NCBI RefSeq assembly: GCF_026151205.1 | Contig: NC_087078.1 | Coordinates: forward strand, 13,189,118 to 13,253,117 | Direction: 5' to 3' | From: Bolinopsis microptera | Lineage: Eukaryota > Ctenophora > Tentaculata > Lobata > Bolinopsidae | DNA: 64,000 bases | Shown: in pieces, positions 32,036 to 45,015 of the stretch | How the letters are laid out: each line of letters starts with the position of its first letter | Numbering within the stretch: position 1 is the stretch's first letter | Position numbers and translations under genes: made by a program | The notes under the pieces: generated by a model | Seen by the model: only the letters and a program-made list of their open reading frames with translations | What the model was told of the DNA's origin: nothing | The model's database searches: none

Positions 32036-32464
32036 GGTTTTAAAAGGGAATTTTTTAATTTTGAAACACTTACAATCACCCGGAGAGGACACTGCGACAG
32101 AAAAACGGTACGGTGGAAATTTTAAAAAGGGGACAGTAGGGTGGAAATTTTAAAAGGGGGCAGTAAAGGGAATTTTTTAAAAGGGTTGGACAAGTTTTTA
32201 AACCTACTTTTTTGTAGTTAAATGGATACGTTTCACCCTGGTCGTGTTCCCTTAGACCTTCCCCATAAAACATAACTTTTTTATTACTTACTACTTAGAT
32301 TTAAGTACAGATTTGATGGGACTATGGTTTTAGCGGGGAATCGCGGCAACAGAGGGGTAGCTGATCCTTTAGTGGGGGGCGGTGGGGAATGATTTTAAAA
32401 CAAAAAAAGGGGGGAATTAACTTATTGGAAAAAATTCCACACTGTCTGTTTTTACTCTAAAGGT

Positions 32465-35400
32465 TAATGGTTAAGATTAAACGAGCTATCCTCTTCCTCC
32501 GATTCTCAAAACCCTCCACGAACCAAATACTCTTGAATTTGGGGGTTAAAACTAGCCCGTAAAGAGCTTTTAAAACCATATTCGAGAGGGGAATTAAAAA
32601 CGGTTAATACCTTTTTTTTAATTATAAACTTAACCTCTCCAAACATGTAGGTTAGCGAAAATTTTCTGCACTTACTTTTTTCATTTTTCCGACCAATTAT
32701 TCGTTTTTCCACAACTATCTTCACTTAACTTCGAGTATCATTATTCCCACCCCCGTTAAAAATTTGGCGACGGGATAAAACCGGGACAGGATAAACTGAC
32801 GACACAACCCCCAAAAAATTCCCTTGTCGACAGTAAGATTAAAAACTGTTACAGCCAATAGTCGTTTTAAATTGGGAAAACCCCCCCATTTTGTATACGG
32901 CGTTCTTTCATCAGTTTTCGATGGGTTCACAATACGAACCAAAAATAAATTTTAAAAAAAAACCCCTTTACATAATTTCTCCCCGGTCGAAAATGAACAA
33001 CGCATCTTTAAAAACCGGAAGGTGATATGATAACCATGCAGCTAAAATCTGTTTTTAAAACCAAAACCGGTGTAACAAGCAAATTTTGCAAAATTATATA
33101 TTCTAAAGAAAAAAAGACCGAATCCTGACGATTAAAATATAGTTTGGGTTCATACCCAAACTAAATTTTTCCATCGACCTGAAAAGTCATAAATTAAAGT
33201 TTTCAAAAAGGCCTTAAAACATTCCATAAAAAGGGAAATTGTCAAACAAAAAATAAAAATAAAAGGGCAGAAGTAGGGCCCAAACTCTGGGGTTTTTTCT
33301 TGAAAAAACAAAAAAAATTCGGACGATACATAAATTAAAAAAATCCAACAAAGGGTAAAAGGTCCCCGGCCCCAAAAGGGAAGGGAAAAATCGAGAAATA
33401 GATCAAGAATCTTACATTCAATTAAACAAATCAGTGGTCATATTGATTCGATAATAGCAGGACCCCTTTGGGTCCGGCCAAGAAAAAAAAATCTTCGTAT
33501 CGTTTTAGATCAACTCACCCGAATCATTTCGTACAGATTCAAAAGAAAAAATTTTTCGACTGGAGGAAAAATAATTCCCCTAACCGGACTGCATTCAACC
33601 ACCCCCATTCGCCCATAACCACCCATTTTCCGGGGATAACACACGAAGTGCCCCCACAGCCAAAAGAAGCTTGTTAAAAGAAGGTTAGCAAATAACCCAA
33701 GGGGTACTAAACCATTAATTTGATTTTTCGCATGACACTACGGTCAAAAAAAAATAAAACAAGAAAGGGAAATGAGTATTGATTACTGTAATTCTGCAGA
33801 TTTTTGTTTTTTCAAACAGCAAGAAGCGAATATATTTCTCGAAATAATTTTTGGTTCCCATTGCACTCGGGGGACCCTTAAACCTTTAAAAGTTTGATCA
33901 TTATTATCGAGACTTTTTTTAATCAGAACTCTGAGTTTATACTTTTGCCAGTTAAACTTTATAATTTTATTTTTTAAACTATTAAATCATTTCTCATATC
34001 CACCGCCATTTAATTAAGTATAAAGGCGTTAGCAGGGTATTTCAATTACAATTAATATTACAATCAAATTAATAAATGACATTTCCCCCCTTCTAACAAA
34101 AAAATTCTTCCAGAAAAGAAGAGCCCGACCCCCGCATAAGGAGTAACCCCAACGTAAAGAGAAGCGACAACAAAGAGGGGGACAGGGGGACAGGACCCGC
34201 AACAGAAACAGGGAGCAGCAAAACAAAAGGGGAAGAAAGGGGCATAAGTCATAAGGCGCACCGTAAGGAGAGATAGCCCCGCAGACGAATAACCCCCAAC
34301 GGAGATAACCCCCAACGGAATAGCCCCAAACAGAGAGGGCATAACGTACCAGGGCCCTTCGCCCCTAAAAAAATTAAAAAAGACCTTTTAACCTTTTCTA
34401 AATTCATTCATCTCAAACACAAAAGCTTTAAAACTGATAACATCTCTGAAAACAAAAACAATCATAGATTTAACCAGGGGGCCCTTGACAAACAGGCTAC
34501 GGAACACAGGCCTATGGGGGGCATTGCCCTCACAAACCCCCCTTCAAACTTTTTTAAAAAAGGGGGATCACCCTCCGCCAGCTGGGCGGAAAACCCCCTA
34601 CATCCCTTCCACCATTCGCTCCATAGCCCGAAAAGATCAAAAAGTCCTGGGGGTCGGAACCCCAAAAAACTACTGAAAGCTGGAAACCCTAAACGGAAAA
34701 TAAATTTTTTCTATTGGGGGGCCCCCAAAAGCAGGGGGGGGTAATCCCTTTTTTCTATCCCTACATCAAAGTATTGTATCCTTTGTGAATACCCTACATC
34801 AAAGTATTTTTCCTTTGTGACATATCCCATATCAAAATAATTACCTTGGGGAAAATATTTATAATTATATAAACACTGTTACTTTTGAAATATCACTATT
34901 TTAATTTTTCTACCTTTTGGGCGTTCAAAAAAGCTCTATTCATTTCTTGAAAATAAAAACCAAAAACAACATACATTGTAAGAAACATAAATCAAAAAAA
35001 TATTTGGGGGGTCGATCATATTAACATATTGGGAATTCCCCAAAACTATGTTTATTTACCCTTTTCTTGGGCCCTTAACCCCATTTTAAAACCCGGTTTT
35101 GAAGCCCCCATTACTTTCTTCCTACTAATCCTAAAAATCCTCCCGCTAGTATTGAAGCCCTAACCCCTTTCTTTTTTTCTCTACTGAAGTCCTAAAGCAC
35201 TCCCGCTACTATTGAAGCCCTAACTTACTCTTCTCTCTGAGTCCTAAAACTGACTCCTGCCTATTTAAGCCCTGCACAATTCTCTCCACCGAAGTCCTAA
35301 AAGTCACTTCCCTCTCAAGAAACCTAAAAATTTTTTTTGCATTTACCTTACTTTCCCTTTGAAACACTAAAAACCCACATCACCCCAAAGCCCTTTAAAA

Positions 35401-36185
35401 TCTAATTACAATTTGGAAAGAAAACCCCTGGGATCAAACCCTCATACTAAAGCAACTAACAAGAATAACACATCCCAGTTTTAGAACATACTACGCCAAC
35501 AACCTCTGAAATACTTTTAATACAATCCGAAAAAAAGTTTTTTAATAAATAAATAAAAAACGGGGGAAAATAAAAAATTTCCTTTAAAACCAACGAACAT
35601 TTCGTTAAATTATTTTTAAAAAATAGGGAAAATTGAATCAATAACTTGATTTGGGAACATTTGTTTTCAATTTGTAATATTTGGACAAGACCCAACTTTT
35701 TTTTCAAAAGTGGCTATAATAAAAAACCCCCTAAAGTTTTTTTGCTCAAATTCTCTCCTTTTGAAAATATGTGCGAACTGCAATAGCGAAGTGATTGGGT
35801 TTTTAAATTTTGCGAGAGGGGTTTGTGGGCCCTAATCCTATTTTTAAATTTAACCAAAAAATCTTTTTCTTTCCGTAATCGTTTAATTAACGACTATTTC
35901 CACTTCTCCTGATTTTTCTAGAACCTCCCGAGGCCCAAAAATCCTTGATTTTTAGGGAAACCACTTTGTCCGTAAAGAGGGCGTTAAAAAACCCAAAATT
36001 CGTAAGAGGGTATTAAACAACGGTTTAAATACCTTTTTTAATTATAAACTTTAACCTTCCCCAAAGTATTTACTAAGGGGCAAGGGCTCATCTTACTTTT
36101 TTCATTTTCCCTCCAATTATTTTGATTTTACCTATATACTTTTACGAACCGAGATATTTTTCTCCACGCACCGGGGATAAATATT
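32465..36185 (+). pseudogene. LTR retrotransposon, low-quality second copy
   Basis: The LTR-like ends are near 32,465-32,760 and 35,880-36,185; the gag region (about 32,790-33,315) and both tandem repeats (34,740-34,860 and 35,090-35,330) are recognisable. Its presence at the same place shows the insertion is shared by both copies. Confidence 0.7.
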
Positions 36186-37277
36186 TACCACAAGGGGTGG
36201 GGGGAAATTTTTTGTTCACTTTTTTGTTAAACTACACCCCGCTTGGGCCCACCCGGGGATTATTTGTTTAAAACAAACAATCATAATTTTTTCCTCGCCT
36301 AAAAAGGCAAAGATGGGTTTAAATGGTAGGGTTTTTAAAAAGGGTAAAAGTGGGGTTTTTTTTTTTTGTCTGTCACAAAAACAAAACTCATTTAAACCCC
36401 CGCAAACCTCCCTTTACAAATATATTTTATTGGTCGCGCGCGCATTTTTCAAACTTTTATGTCAAGGTGTACTCATACCAAGAACGAGCTAAAAATCTGT
36501 ACGCGCGCATTTTTATCCTCTTTGCTATTAACATTTTGATTAGGGGTCGTTTTTTTGGGGGAATCTTCCAACTTTCGGATCACATTTGTAATTTCGGATC
36601 AGTTTGTATTTTCACGGCAAACCCCCCCATTTTTTTTCTCTGAACGCCCCCCAAAAAAATTTGTAATTTTAAACCAAAATAAACGATCGTTAATTGAATT
36701 AATTACGGTCGATGGAAACAGGTCCGCAAAAAAGGGGGAATTTGTTTCGTAAAAAAGCCCACCCAAAACACGAAATTTCCCCCTAGATCCTTTAAATTTT
36801 CCCGTATATATATATCGTCTTCTTTTTTATATTTTTACAGTGTTTTTAAAACTTTTTTAAAATAAATCCACTTTAGGGTTTTTTGATTTATCAGTTACAC
36901 CTAGTTGATTATTTCAATTTTACCCAGAAAACCCACCGGGCCGGGGGTTGCTAGTGCCTCTTTTCGATCTAACACATGTTGTCTCCCGTTTTTTTGTAAT
37001 TGTCTTTGACTTTGCTTTTTTGACCGCAACAATCTCAGGGGCCCTGCATGTATACGTGTATTGGGAGATTTTGTTTTGGAACCCTCCAAAAATATCATTT
37101 TAAGCAACCCAATATGTTAATGTCAATCAACCATTTCAACCTTTTGTGAGGTTCGGAGGGTTCATATTTTAACTTGTTTTAAATTCTAATATCGTTTAAT
37201 TATTTTAAAAAATTTGTAAAACCCCTGAAAATTTTCTCCCTTAGTTCGTTTAATGGTTGGTTATCATCACAAAAACA

Positions 37278-38700
37278 GTGCCTGACTACTTTGGAACACT
37301 TTGTCTTCGAACCCCTTTCCTAGACCAGTCGATTTTAAAAACCCAATAATAAAATAAAAGACCGGGGCAACATGTAGGGTTTAAGGGGTCTATTCACACT
37401 CCAATATTTAAATTGCTAACAAAGTGTATTCGGAGAAACATCTAGCTGCTAGCTGCCTCCCACTCGATCGCTCTTATGACTGTCGTTATCCAATCCGAAC
37501 AGGGTTTTGGGAAGGGAAAAATCAAAACCAAAAGGGGGGTTTTTTTGGGGTTGGATGGGCCTTCCCCGAATCTGAAAAAAAACGAACTCACCACGGGGGG
37601 GGTTTTGAAAAAAAAGGCATTTTAATACGGGAAAACACGCCGCAAAAAGGGTTTTTGATCCTGGGTTTGGTTTTTCAAATCAAAAGGATTATTTCAAACT
37701 ACATTCAAAAACAAATTTTGGGGAAAAAAAATTACATGAAATAAATTTTGGGACACGAGGAAGATCAAGGGGCAGTAAAAAACATATTTTTCACTACAAT
37801 CAAGGGCTCATCCAAAACCACAACCAAGCAACCCCTTCTTCTTATTTAGCATACACTCACCCATGTTCCCCCGCCCAACTTCTAAAAAGTGAAAAATTTT
37901 TCCTCACACTTTTTAAAAAAACGTCAAAAGAAGAAAACAAATAATACGACTCAATATCTTAAGGATAAGGGGTAGGAAAATAATTACACTCAAGTCTAAA
38001 GGAATATGGCAACACTTTTGTTATTACTTCAACAAAGGCACTAATTTCGGAACAATATCCTTGAGGGAGTAAGAGATCTTTTGGGAAGGGGGGCGTCAAC
38101 ATATCCTTTGTGCACACCCCCCCGAAAGTCTGGGTTTCACCCAAAACCAATTTCCCAGTACTAGGGTTCACTTCCAAAACTACAACAAACCCAAAAGCAC
38201 AGTAAACACTTTTCCAAAAAACGGGGTTGAATCTAGACCCATCAAAAAATACGAAACTTTCCGCGAGAAACTTTAGAATTTAAGGGGTCCTTCTAAAGGG
38301 GGGACTCGGGAACAGAAAAGGGTTGACAATCCAAAAAAATCCCAACAAAATCAAAACATTTGAAAAAAAATTCCGCAAAGTAAACATAAATTCTTACACG
38401 CGCAAACTTTTTCGTTATTCGATGAAGAATTGAAGCTTTTTCCCAAATTGCTCCAAGGGTTGGGCCCCAAAAGTGGACAGAGAAGAATACAACAATTTTT
38501 AATTACAGGGGAAAAAAAAACATCCAGGAATAGGGGCTAAAATTTCCCTTTTTGATCCCACAAATTTAAAAAACCAATTGGGGATAAAATCCTGATTTGG
38601 GAAAAAAAGCTGATAAAAACAAGGGTATCTGAAAAAATAAACGGCGGAAAAAAATTTTTTAGATAAAATAATTAGGGTTTGGAAACCCGGGTAAACTAAA
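37278..38700 (+). pseudogene. Arylsulfatase, low-quality second copy without LINE B
   Basis: Follows 12,701-13,999 and then directly 20,248-20,561 at about 38,430 (gatgaagaattgaagctttt). The LINE B insertion site is therefore empty here. Base errors prevent any judgement of whether the gene on this copy is intact. Confidence 0.75.
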
Positions 38701-38904
38701 AATGTTTAATGTAATTTTTAAACAATGATATTTTTTCAAAATATTAAAGTTATTTCACCCAAAAAAAAAATCTCAATTTTTATTTTTAAAAGGCTACGGA
38801 ATTATTTTCCCTGAAAGAAAATTTAACCCTCCCTTACTTTTTTCAATTTTAAATTCCCAAGTTGAATTCAAATTGAAATATAGGTTAAAGGTATTTGACA
38901 AAAC

Positions 38905-39080
38905 CTGGCATGGTAGATTCAAAGATCTATGCCTACCCCAAAAAAATTTATAGACTTCTAAAAAGATATTCTGGGAAAACAAAATCGACTCTAGTGCTCT
39001 CCTACCGATCGCTCTTTTGACGGCGATATCCAATCCGAACAGGATTCTGTAAGGGAAATATCAAACCAATGGAGTATCAT
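38905..39080 (+). pseudogene. Internal arylsulfatase fragment
   Basis: Matches about 12,825-12,990, including the formylglycine region (ctcctaccgatcgctctttt, then tatccaatccgaacaggatt). It is followed at once by a partial unit of the ~290-bp repeat (39,085-39,200). It is an extra truncated piece not found at the first locus. Confidence 0.6.
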
Positions 39081-39200
39081 AAGTGTTTTACATTTAGATC
39101 AGCCGTATCTTCGATTGGGATAAATATCTTTAAGCCTTAAGGTCTGTAAAAACTGACTATAAAAGGATACTATTAGCTTCGTCCCTGTGACCACAGGGGG

Positions 39201-39767
39201 TGGGGGGATCAGGTACTAAGTTCTGTACGTGACGTCGACTAAGTGTAATTTTAGAATTTTTCTAAAGACCCACCCACCTCCTTCGCGGTACTAACTGAAC
39301 ATTGGGAAATGGGCAAATTATACCCACTATTCAGTAGGGTGTTTTTTTCAATGTAGTTAAAAAGTTACAAAAAAAGGAAAAAACAAAAAAAAGTCAAAAA
39401 AACCTCAAAACCCAAAAAACCCATTCCCAAAATTAAAATTTGAGGTAAAATCGGTTTTTTGGGGACAAAACGCACTTAGTAGATTAGTAACTATGGGCCA
39501 TGGACAGGGAGCAGAATAACTTTGTTGTATAGTCAATTCAGTAAATTATTTGAGGAGAATTAGCTGAATTATTACATTCTTGAGACTAGAAATTTTGTTT
39601 ATAATTTATTTCGTGAAAGATTTCCTAAAATTAAGCTGTGACTTAGTATCCATAATCCGTGCACACTTTGAAACCATTTCTTTATTTTTGATATGTTTTT
39701 TGTTTGGTCGAATAATTTTCATTCAATTGATTTGGATCTGAGACATGTAATTCTGTAATGATCTTTC
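39201..39767. other. Intergenic, nothing coding
   Basis: Noisy up to about 39,470, then clean AT-rich DNA. The last 35 bases before the array are the inverted counterpart of 21,283-21,310. Confidence 0.5.
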
Positions 39768-39975
39768 TAATTTCTAATTTCTAATTTCTAATTTCTAATT
39801 TCTAATTTCTAATTTCTAATTTCTAATTTCTAATTTCTAATTTCTAATTTCTAATTTCTAATTTCTAATTTCTAATTTCTAATTTCTAATTTCTAATTTC
39901 TAATTTCTAATTTCTAATTTCTAATTTCTAATTTCTAATTTCTAATTTCTAATTTCTAATTTCTAATTTCTAAGA
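39768..39975 (+). repeat. CTAATTT heptamer array (inverted AAATTAG)
   Basis: About 30 copies of ctaattt. Both flanks (39,750-39,768 and 39,983-40,085) are reverse complements of sequence bordering the array at 21,283-21,915. Confidence 0.95.
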
Positions 39976-40111
39976 AACTGTAAATAAGTCATATTTGTTA
40001 TTGCATTTCCCATGTTTAAGGTATGGTAAAATCATGATTCTAATCAGCAATAAAACCAGCTGGATAAAATTTCGAATTTCTAATTTCAAATTTCAAATTT
40101 CAAATTTCCAA

Positions 40112-41891
40112 TCACAATGCTGGCAAGCATAACCGTTGCCCTTATATTCACAACACTATGTACCCCCTATACTATTATATCCCCTTTATTGTTTTCCAGG
40201 CATTAAGACTCATCAAAAGTAGTTCAGCAGGTATATTTAAGTTCAAAACATTCTAATTCGATGTTAAAGATGACAGGAATAAGAAATAGTTATGTGGAGG
40301 TTTTTAAGAAATTTGCGCAAAATACGCGCCAGCATGTTATACGAAATTAGGTAAAAAACCCAAAATCGCCATATTCAGGTGCCTTAAAAACCATGTTAAA
40401 ATCGAGTTAGAGATCTGAAACTTTGCAGAGCGTCTAGACCTTGTCCAAATCGACTGTAAAAAAAATTTCATGTTGCAGGAGTATCGGGAAGTGGGTTTTC
40501 TGGAACCCCTGTTTTACAACAGATTGTCGTGAAGCTATATATGTATATATATAAGTATATATGTATAGACGCTTTTGCAGTAAATTGTAGCCTACATTTA
40601 AGTGTCCGTAGATTCAAAAGTATAAAAGATACAGTCATTTCGAACCACAGGTTTTAAAGATAATTGTTTATACTTTAGTTTACATTATATCGAAAAATAA
40701 TTTATCGTCATCATCATCACTTGATGACGTCATCAATTTAAGTGTTTTTAAAACTTGATTTTTGACAAAATAACAACTTTTCAAATCGATTTTAAAGCAT
40801 TAAGGAGTAATTTTATTCAAAATCTGAGGACATTTTCATCTCAGATAATTGTTCAAGCATTCTGAAAATCTACCGGAAAGTTTTCCTACCTTGCTCCTTC
40901 ATAAAGATATTCGCTATTGAAGTTTGTGCTTTTTTGAAGAATAATTTTATAAAAACACAAAAGTTGTGAATTAGTATTCTCTGGTGTTGGGCCATCCCTT
41001 GGGTTGTGGAGCTCAATTTTGCTTCTTAAAGGTCTAAATTGTGTTATAGGCTAGTTTTAAAGTTGAAAATCGAAAAGTTGCACACGTGGGGACACGCCCA
41101 AATTCATTTAAAATAGCTAAAATCACTAAAAATTGTTATTTTCACGATTTTTACCAACTTTGGAGTCCCGTTGTGATCCAAGTTCTTTTTGAAATCTTCT
41201 GAAACTTTTCATGCTTATCAAACTATATATTAAATAACACTATGCAAAAATTTATGGTGATTCAATATTTTATGCGCACGCAACGTCCGCTCAAAGTTTG
41301 CACGTGCGAAAGGTGAGAATTTTGCTCATTCGTGATTTCGAATATATTCTGCTTTCCCACGATATTAAAATGGCATTATATATGAATTTAATGCCAACTT
41401 GAATGAGTAAAAAGTGCTATATTCAGTCTGTTATTGACAGATATGCCTACCTAAACACAAGGAAACGTTTTCAAAGGTAAAATTTCGAAATCGTTGAAAT
41501 TACCTCCTTATTAAGTTTCGACTGTGTAAATTATCCTGACATTATAGTCAAAAAGAGATGATATTTGACCAAAACCCATAATCATGGGTAGAGTGAACCG
41601 CTGCCAGTGTCTCTCTTTTCCAAACAAAAGAAAATGATATTAATTTGAGGAACCGTCCGCAAATGCAAATTGATACCGAGAATGAAATCGGTCGCTCGCT
41701 TTTCCCATTCATTCACGGCTTACGTATTGTAATAAAGCTTATTGAATGGGAAAAGCGAGCGACCGATTTCATTCTCGGTATCAATTTGCATTTGCGGACG
41801 GTTCCTCAAATTAATATCATTTTCTTTTGTTTGGAAAAGAGAGACACTGGCAGCGGTTCACTCTACCCATGATTATGGGTTTTGGTCAAAT
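40112..41891 (+). mobile_element. R element copy 1 (1,780 bp, terminal palindrome)
   Basis: Begins TCACAATGCTGGCAAGCAT and ends GGGTTTTGGTCAAAT. The last 329 bp are a perfect palindrome. Copies 2 (47,121-48,900, inverted) and 3 (55,585-57,355) share exactly these ends. There is no coding frame outside the palindrome. No TSD is found around this copy (left ccaa, right ttct); it abuts a CTAATTT array on the right, which may have erased it. Confidence 0.85.
41563..41891. repeat. 329-bp perfect palindrome at the end of R copy 1
   Basis: Left arm 41,563-41,711 (149 nt), loop 41,712-41,742 (31 nt), right arm 41,743-41,891 (149 nt). The arms begin ATTTGACCAAAACCCATAAT and I see no mismatch. A short Met-led ORF across it (75 codons) is a by-product of the palindrome. 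Confidence 0.93.
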
Positions 41892-42465
41892 TTCTAATTT
41901 CTAATTTCTAATTTCTAATTTCTAATTTCTAATTTCTAATTTCTAATTTCTAATTTCCAATTTCTAATTTCTAATTTTCCATTTCCAATTTCCCATTTCT
42001 AATTTCTAATTTCTAATTTCTAATTTCTAATTTTCCATTTCCAATTTCTAATTTCTAATTTCTAATTTCTAATTTCTAATTTCTAATTTCTAATTTCTAA
42101 TTTCTAATTTCTAATTTCTAATTTCTAATTTCTAATTTCTAATTTCTAATTTCTAATTTCTAATTTCTAATTTCTAATTTCTAATTTCTAATTTCTAATT
42201 TCTAATTTCTAATTTCTAATTTCTAATTTCTAATTTCTAATTTCTAATTTCTAATTTCTAATTTCTAATTTCTAATTTCTAATTTCTAATTTCTAATTTC
42301 TAATTTCTAATTTCTAATTTCTAATTTCTAATTTCTAATTTCTAATTTCTAATTTCTAATTTCTAATTTCTAATTTCTAATTTCTAATTTCTAATTTCTA
42401 ATTTCTAATTTCTAATTTCTAATTTCTAATTTCTAATTTCTAATTTCTAATTTCTAATTTCTAAA
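41892..42465 (+). repeat. CTAATTT heptamer array
   Basis: About 80 copies, with a few TTTCC variants near 41,955-42,045. It starts directly at the end of the R element palindrome. Confidence 0.95.
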
Positions 42466-42485
42466 ACATCTTCAAGCACAAAACA

Positions 42486-45015
42486 AGGCAAGTTTCCATA
42501 AACGATATTTTATGATCGGCGCCGATAATCGCTTATTGAGCGCTTTCTCGGCGCTTTTTTTTTTAAAACCGTTTATAATCGATTTTTTTACGATTATAAA
42601 CGGTTCAAAAAAAATCGCTTATAATCGACTATAATTGATGTCATAATTCAAAAAAGCGCTTTTTTTTAATTTAAAAGCGCTTATAAGCGCTTTTAAGCGC
42701 TTACTAGCGTCGCTGAGCGATTTGAAAGCGGTTTTCCAGTAGGATTGGCGCCAAAAACGGGTGGATAAGCGGTTGGCCGGATAAGCGATTCGTAGGCGCT
42801 TTTTTGAACCATTTATAAGCGATTATAAGCGCTTATAAGTGGGGTGCAATTTAGCTGTTTGTAAAGCGGAAATAAAGCGCTTATAAGCGCTTTTAAAATT
42901 GAGTCAGGAAAACGCTATATTACATTTTATAACCGCTTATAATCGATTATAATCGCTTTTTTAGAAATCGCTTATAACGGCTAATTCATCGCTATTTTAC
43001 CGCTTTTACCACTTTTCCTATCATCCATGGCCAGGTGAGCAGGAATTAAAAAGCGCTTATAAGCGCTTTTTCGATGCTGCACCTAACCTGGTCGGAACGG
43101 GGTAGTGCCCGGAATTTAAAAGCGCTTATAAGCGCTTTTTCAATGCTGCCCCTTACCTGGTCGGAACGGGGGAGTGCCTGGAATTAAAAAGCGCTTATAA
43201 GCGATTTCTCAATTCCCCTTTACCTGGTCGGAACTGGAAATCAGAGTGCCCGCTTATAAGTGCTTTTCTGTGCAATCTGGGGTGCACCGGCAGAGTCAGG
43301 ATTTAAAAGCGCTTATAGGCACTTATGATCGCTTATCTACCGCTTTTCCTATCACCCATGGCCTGGTTGGCAGGAATTAGAAAGCGCTTATAAGCACTTT
43401 TTCAATGCTGCACCTAACCCGGTCGGAACGGGGGAGTGCCCGGAATTAAAAAGCGCTTATAAGCGATTTCTCAATTACCCTTAACCTGGTCGGAACTGGA
43501 AATCAGAGTGCCCGCTTATAAGTGCTTTTCTGTGCAACCTGGGGTGCACCGGCAGAGTCAGGATTTAAAAGCACTTATGATCGCTTTTCTACCGCTTTTC
43601 CTATCACCCATGGCCTGGTTGGCAGGAATTAGAAAGCGCTTATAAGCACTTTTTCAATGCTGCACCTAACCCAGTCGGAACGGGGGAGTGCCCGGAATTA
43701 AAAAGCGCTTATAAGCGATTTCTCAATTACCCTTAACCTGGTCGGAACTGGAAATCAGAGTGCCCGCTTATAAGTGCTTTTCTGTGCAATCTGGGGTGCA
43801 CCGGCAGAGTCAGGATTTAAAAGCGCTTATAGGCGCTTATGATCTCTTAGTCTTTTCTACCGCTTTTCCTATCGCCCATGACCTGGTTGGCAGGAATTAG
43901 AAAGCGCTTATAAGCACTTTTTCAATGCTGCCCCTAGGCCCTAACCTGGTCGGAACGGGGGAGTTAAAAGCGCTTATAGGCACTTATGATCGCTTTTCTA
44001 CCGCTTTTCCTATCACCCATGGCCTGATTGGCAGGAATTAGAAAGCGCTTATAAGCACTTTTTCAATGCTGCACCTAACCCGGTCGGAACGGGGGAGTGT
44101 CCGGAATTAAAAAGCGCTTATAAGCGATTTCTCAATTACCCTTAACCTGGTCGGAACTGTAAATCAGAGTGCCCGCTTATAAGTGCTTTTCTGTGCAACC
44201 TGGGGTGCACCGGCAGAGTCAGGATTTAAAAGCGCTTATGATCGCTTTTCTACCGCTTTTCCTATCACCCATGGCCTGGTTGGCAGGAATTAGAAAGCGC
44301 TTATAAGCACTTTTTCAATGCTGCACCTAACCCGGTCGGAACGGGGGAGTGCCCGGAATTAAAAAGCGCTTATAAGCGATTTCTCAATTACCCTTAACCT
44401 GGTCGGAACTGGAAATCAGAGTGCCCGCTTATAAGGCCCATGCTTGTGCAGGAGCTGCATTTGCACTCAATATCTGCGTTTTGGTGACCCTCAGGTCCTT
44501 TGGTTACATACATTTTGTCCGAGACAATTTCAACTTTGACAATCCATGCTTAGAGGACAATATTATATTTAACTAATTCATTGTGTAAACTTGTATGTAA
44601 TTGACTGATTTAAAAGATTTCAATAAAAAAGTGCTTTTCTGTGCAATCTGGGGTGCACCGGCAGAGTCAGGATTTAAAAGCGCTTATAGGCGCCTATGAT
44701 CTCTTAGTCTTTTCTACCGCTTTTCCTATCGCCCATGGCCTGGTTGGCAGGAATTAGAAAGCGCTTATAAGCACTTTTTCAATGCTGCCCCTAGGCCCTA
44801 ACCTGGTCGGAACGGGGGAGTTAAAAGTGCTTATAGGCACTTATGATCTCTTTTCTACCGCTTTTCCTATCACCCATGGCCTGGTTGGCAGGAATTAGAA
44901 AGCGCTTATAAGCACTTTTTCAATGCTGCCCCTAGGCCCTAGCCTGGTCGGAACGGGGGAGTGCCCGGAATTAAAGAGCGCTTATAAGCGCTTTCTCAAT
45001 GCCCCTTAACCTGGT
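42486..45015 (+). repeat. X element copy 1: palindrome-rich array
   Basis: It opens with GGCAAGTTTCCATAAACGAT and a complex 600-bp head of inverted repeats (e.g. ccgtttataatcg/cgattataaacgg at 42,570-42,604). From about 43,040 it is an array in which AAGCGCTTATAAGCGCTT, or a one- or two-base variant, recurs roughly every 60 bp. Spacers such as acctggtcggaacggggga and caggaattagaaagcgc recur too. A higher-order period of about 255 bp shows in spacing of 'gcttataagcgatttctc' at 43,199, 43,458, 43,712 and later. The head is repeated in inverse orientation at 50,616-50,020. No ORF is present; its right end is uncertain. Confidence 0.8.
44436..44627 (+). mobile_element. Short retrocopy-like insertion in the X array
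   Basis: About 190 bp of unrelated sequence interrupts a unit that elsewhere reads cccgcttataagtgctttt. The insert ends in an AATAAAA signal plus a short A run and then the unit resumes. It looks like the 3' end of a polyadenylated transcript. The source gene is not recognised; a target duplication would be at most 2-3 bp (aag). Confidence 0.5.

Larger units (their letters stand above)
24600..39470 (+). other. Low-quality second copy of the 1-20.6 kb locus
   Basis: The order of content follows 1-14,000 and then 20,250-20,590: LINE A, dimeric repeat, LTR element, arylsulfatase. Anchor pairs are 25,030~60, 29,520~5,085, 32,075~6,510, 36,000~7,080/10,820 and 38,430~13,995/20,250. Differences are mostly single-base losses and bases swapped for a neighbour to make homopolymers. 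They fall equally on coding and non-coding DNA and on every strand and codon position. That is the signature of unpolished long-read consensus, not evolution. Sequence is clean again by about 39,480. Do not use this block for gene calls. Confidence 0.85.

Noticed and set aside
24600-39470. Many short ORFs of 60-106 codons
   Set aside because: The block is a low-quality copy; frames are produced by base-loss errors and match no frame of the clean copy.
24600-39470. RIP-like or APOBEC-type hypermutation of a duplicated locus
   Set aside because: Changes are mainly base losses and homopolymer extension in all base types, not C-to-T or G-to-A.
40112-41891. R element as a Helitron (starts TC, has a hairpin near the 3' end)
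   Set aside because: It ends CAAAT rather than CTRR, and two copies have 4-bp target duplications, which Helitrons do not make.
43020-45015. Palindromic array as a CRISPR array
   Set aside because: The context is metazoan, the spacers themselves repeat, the period is variable, and no cas genes are near.
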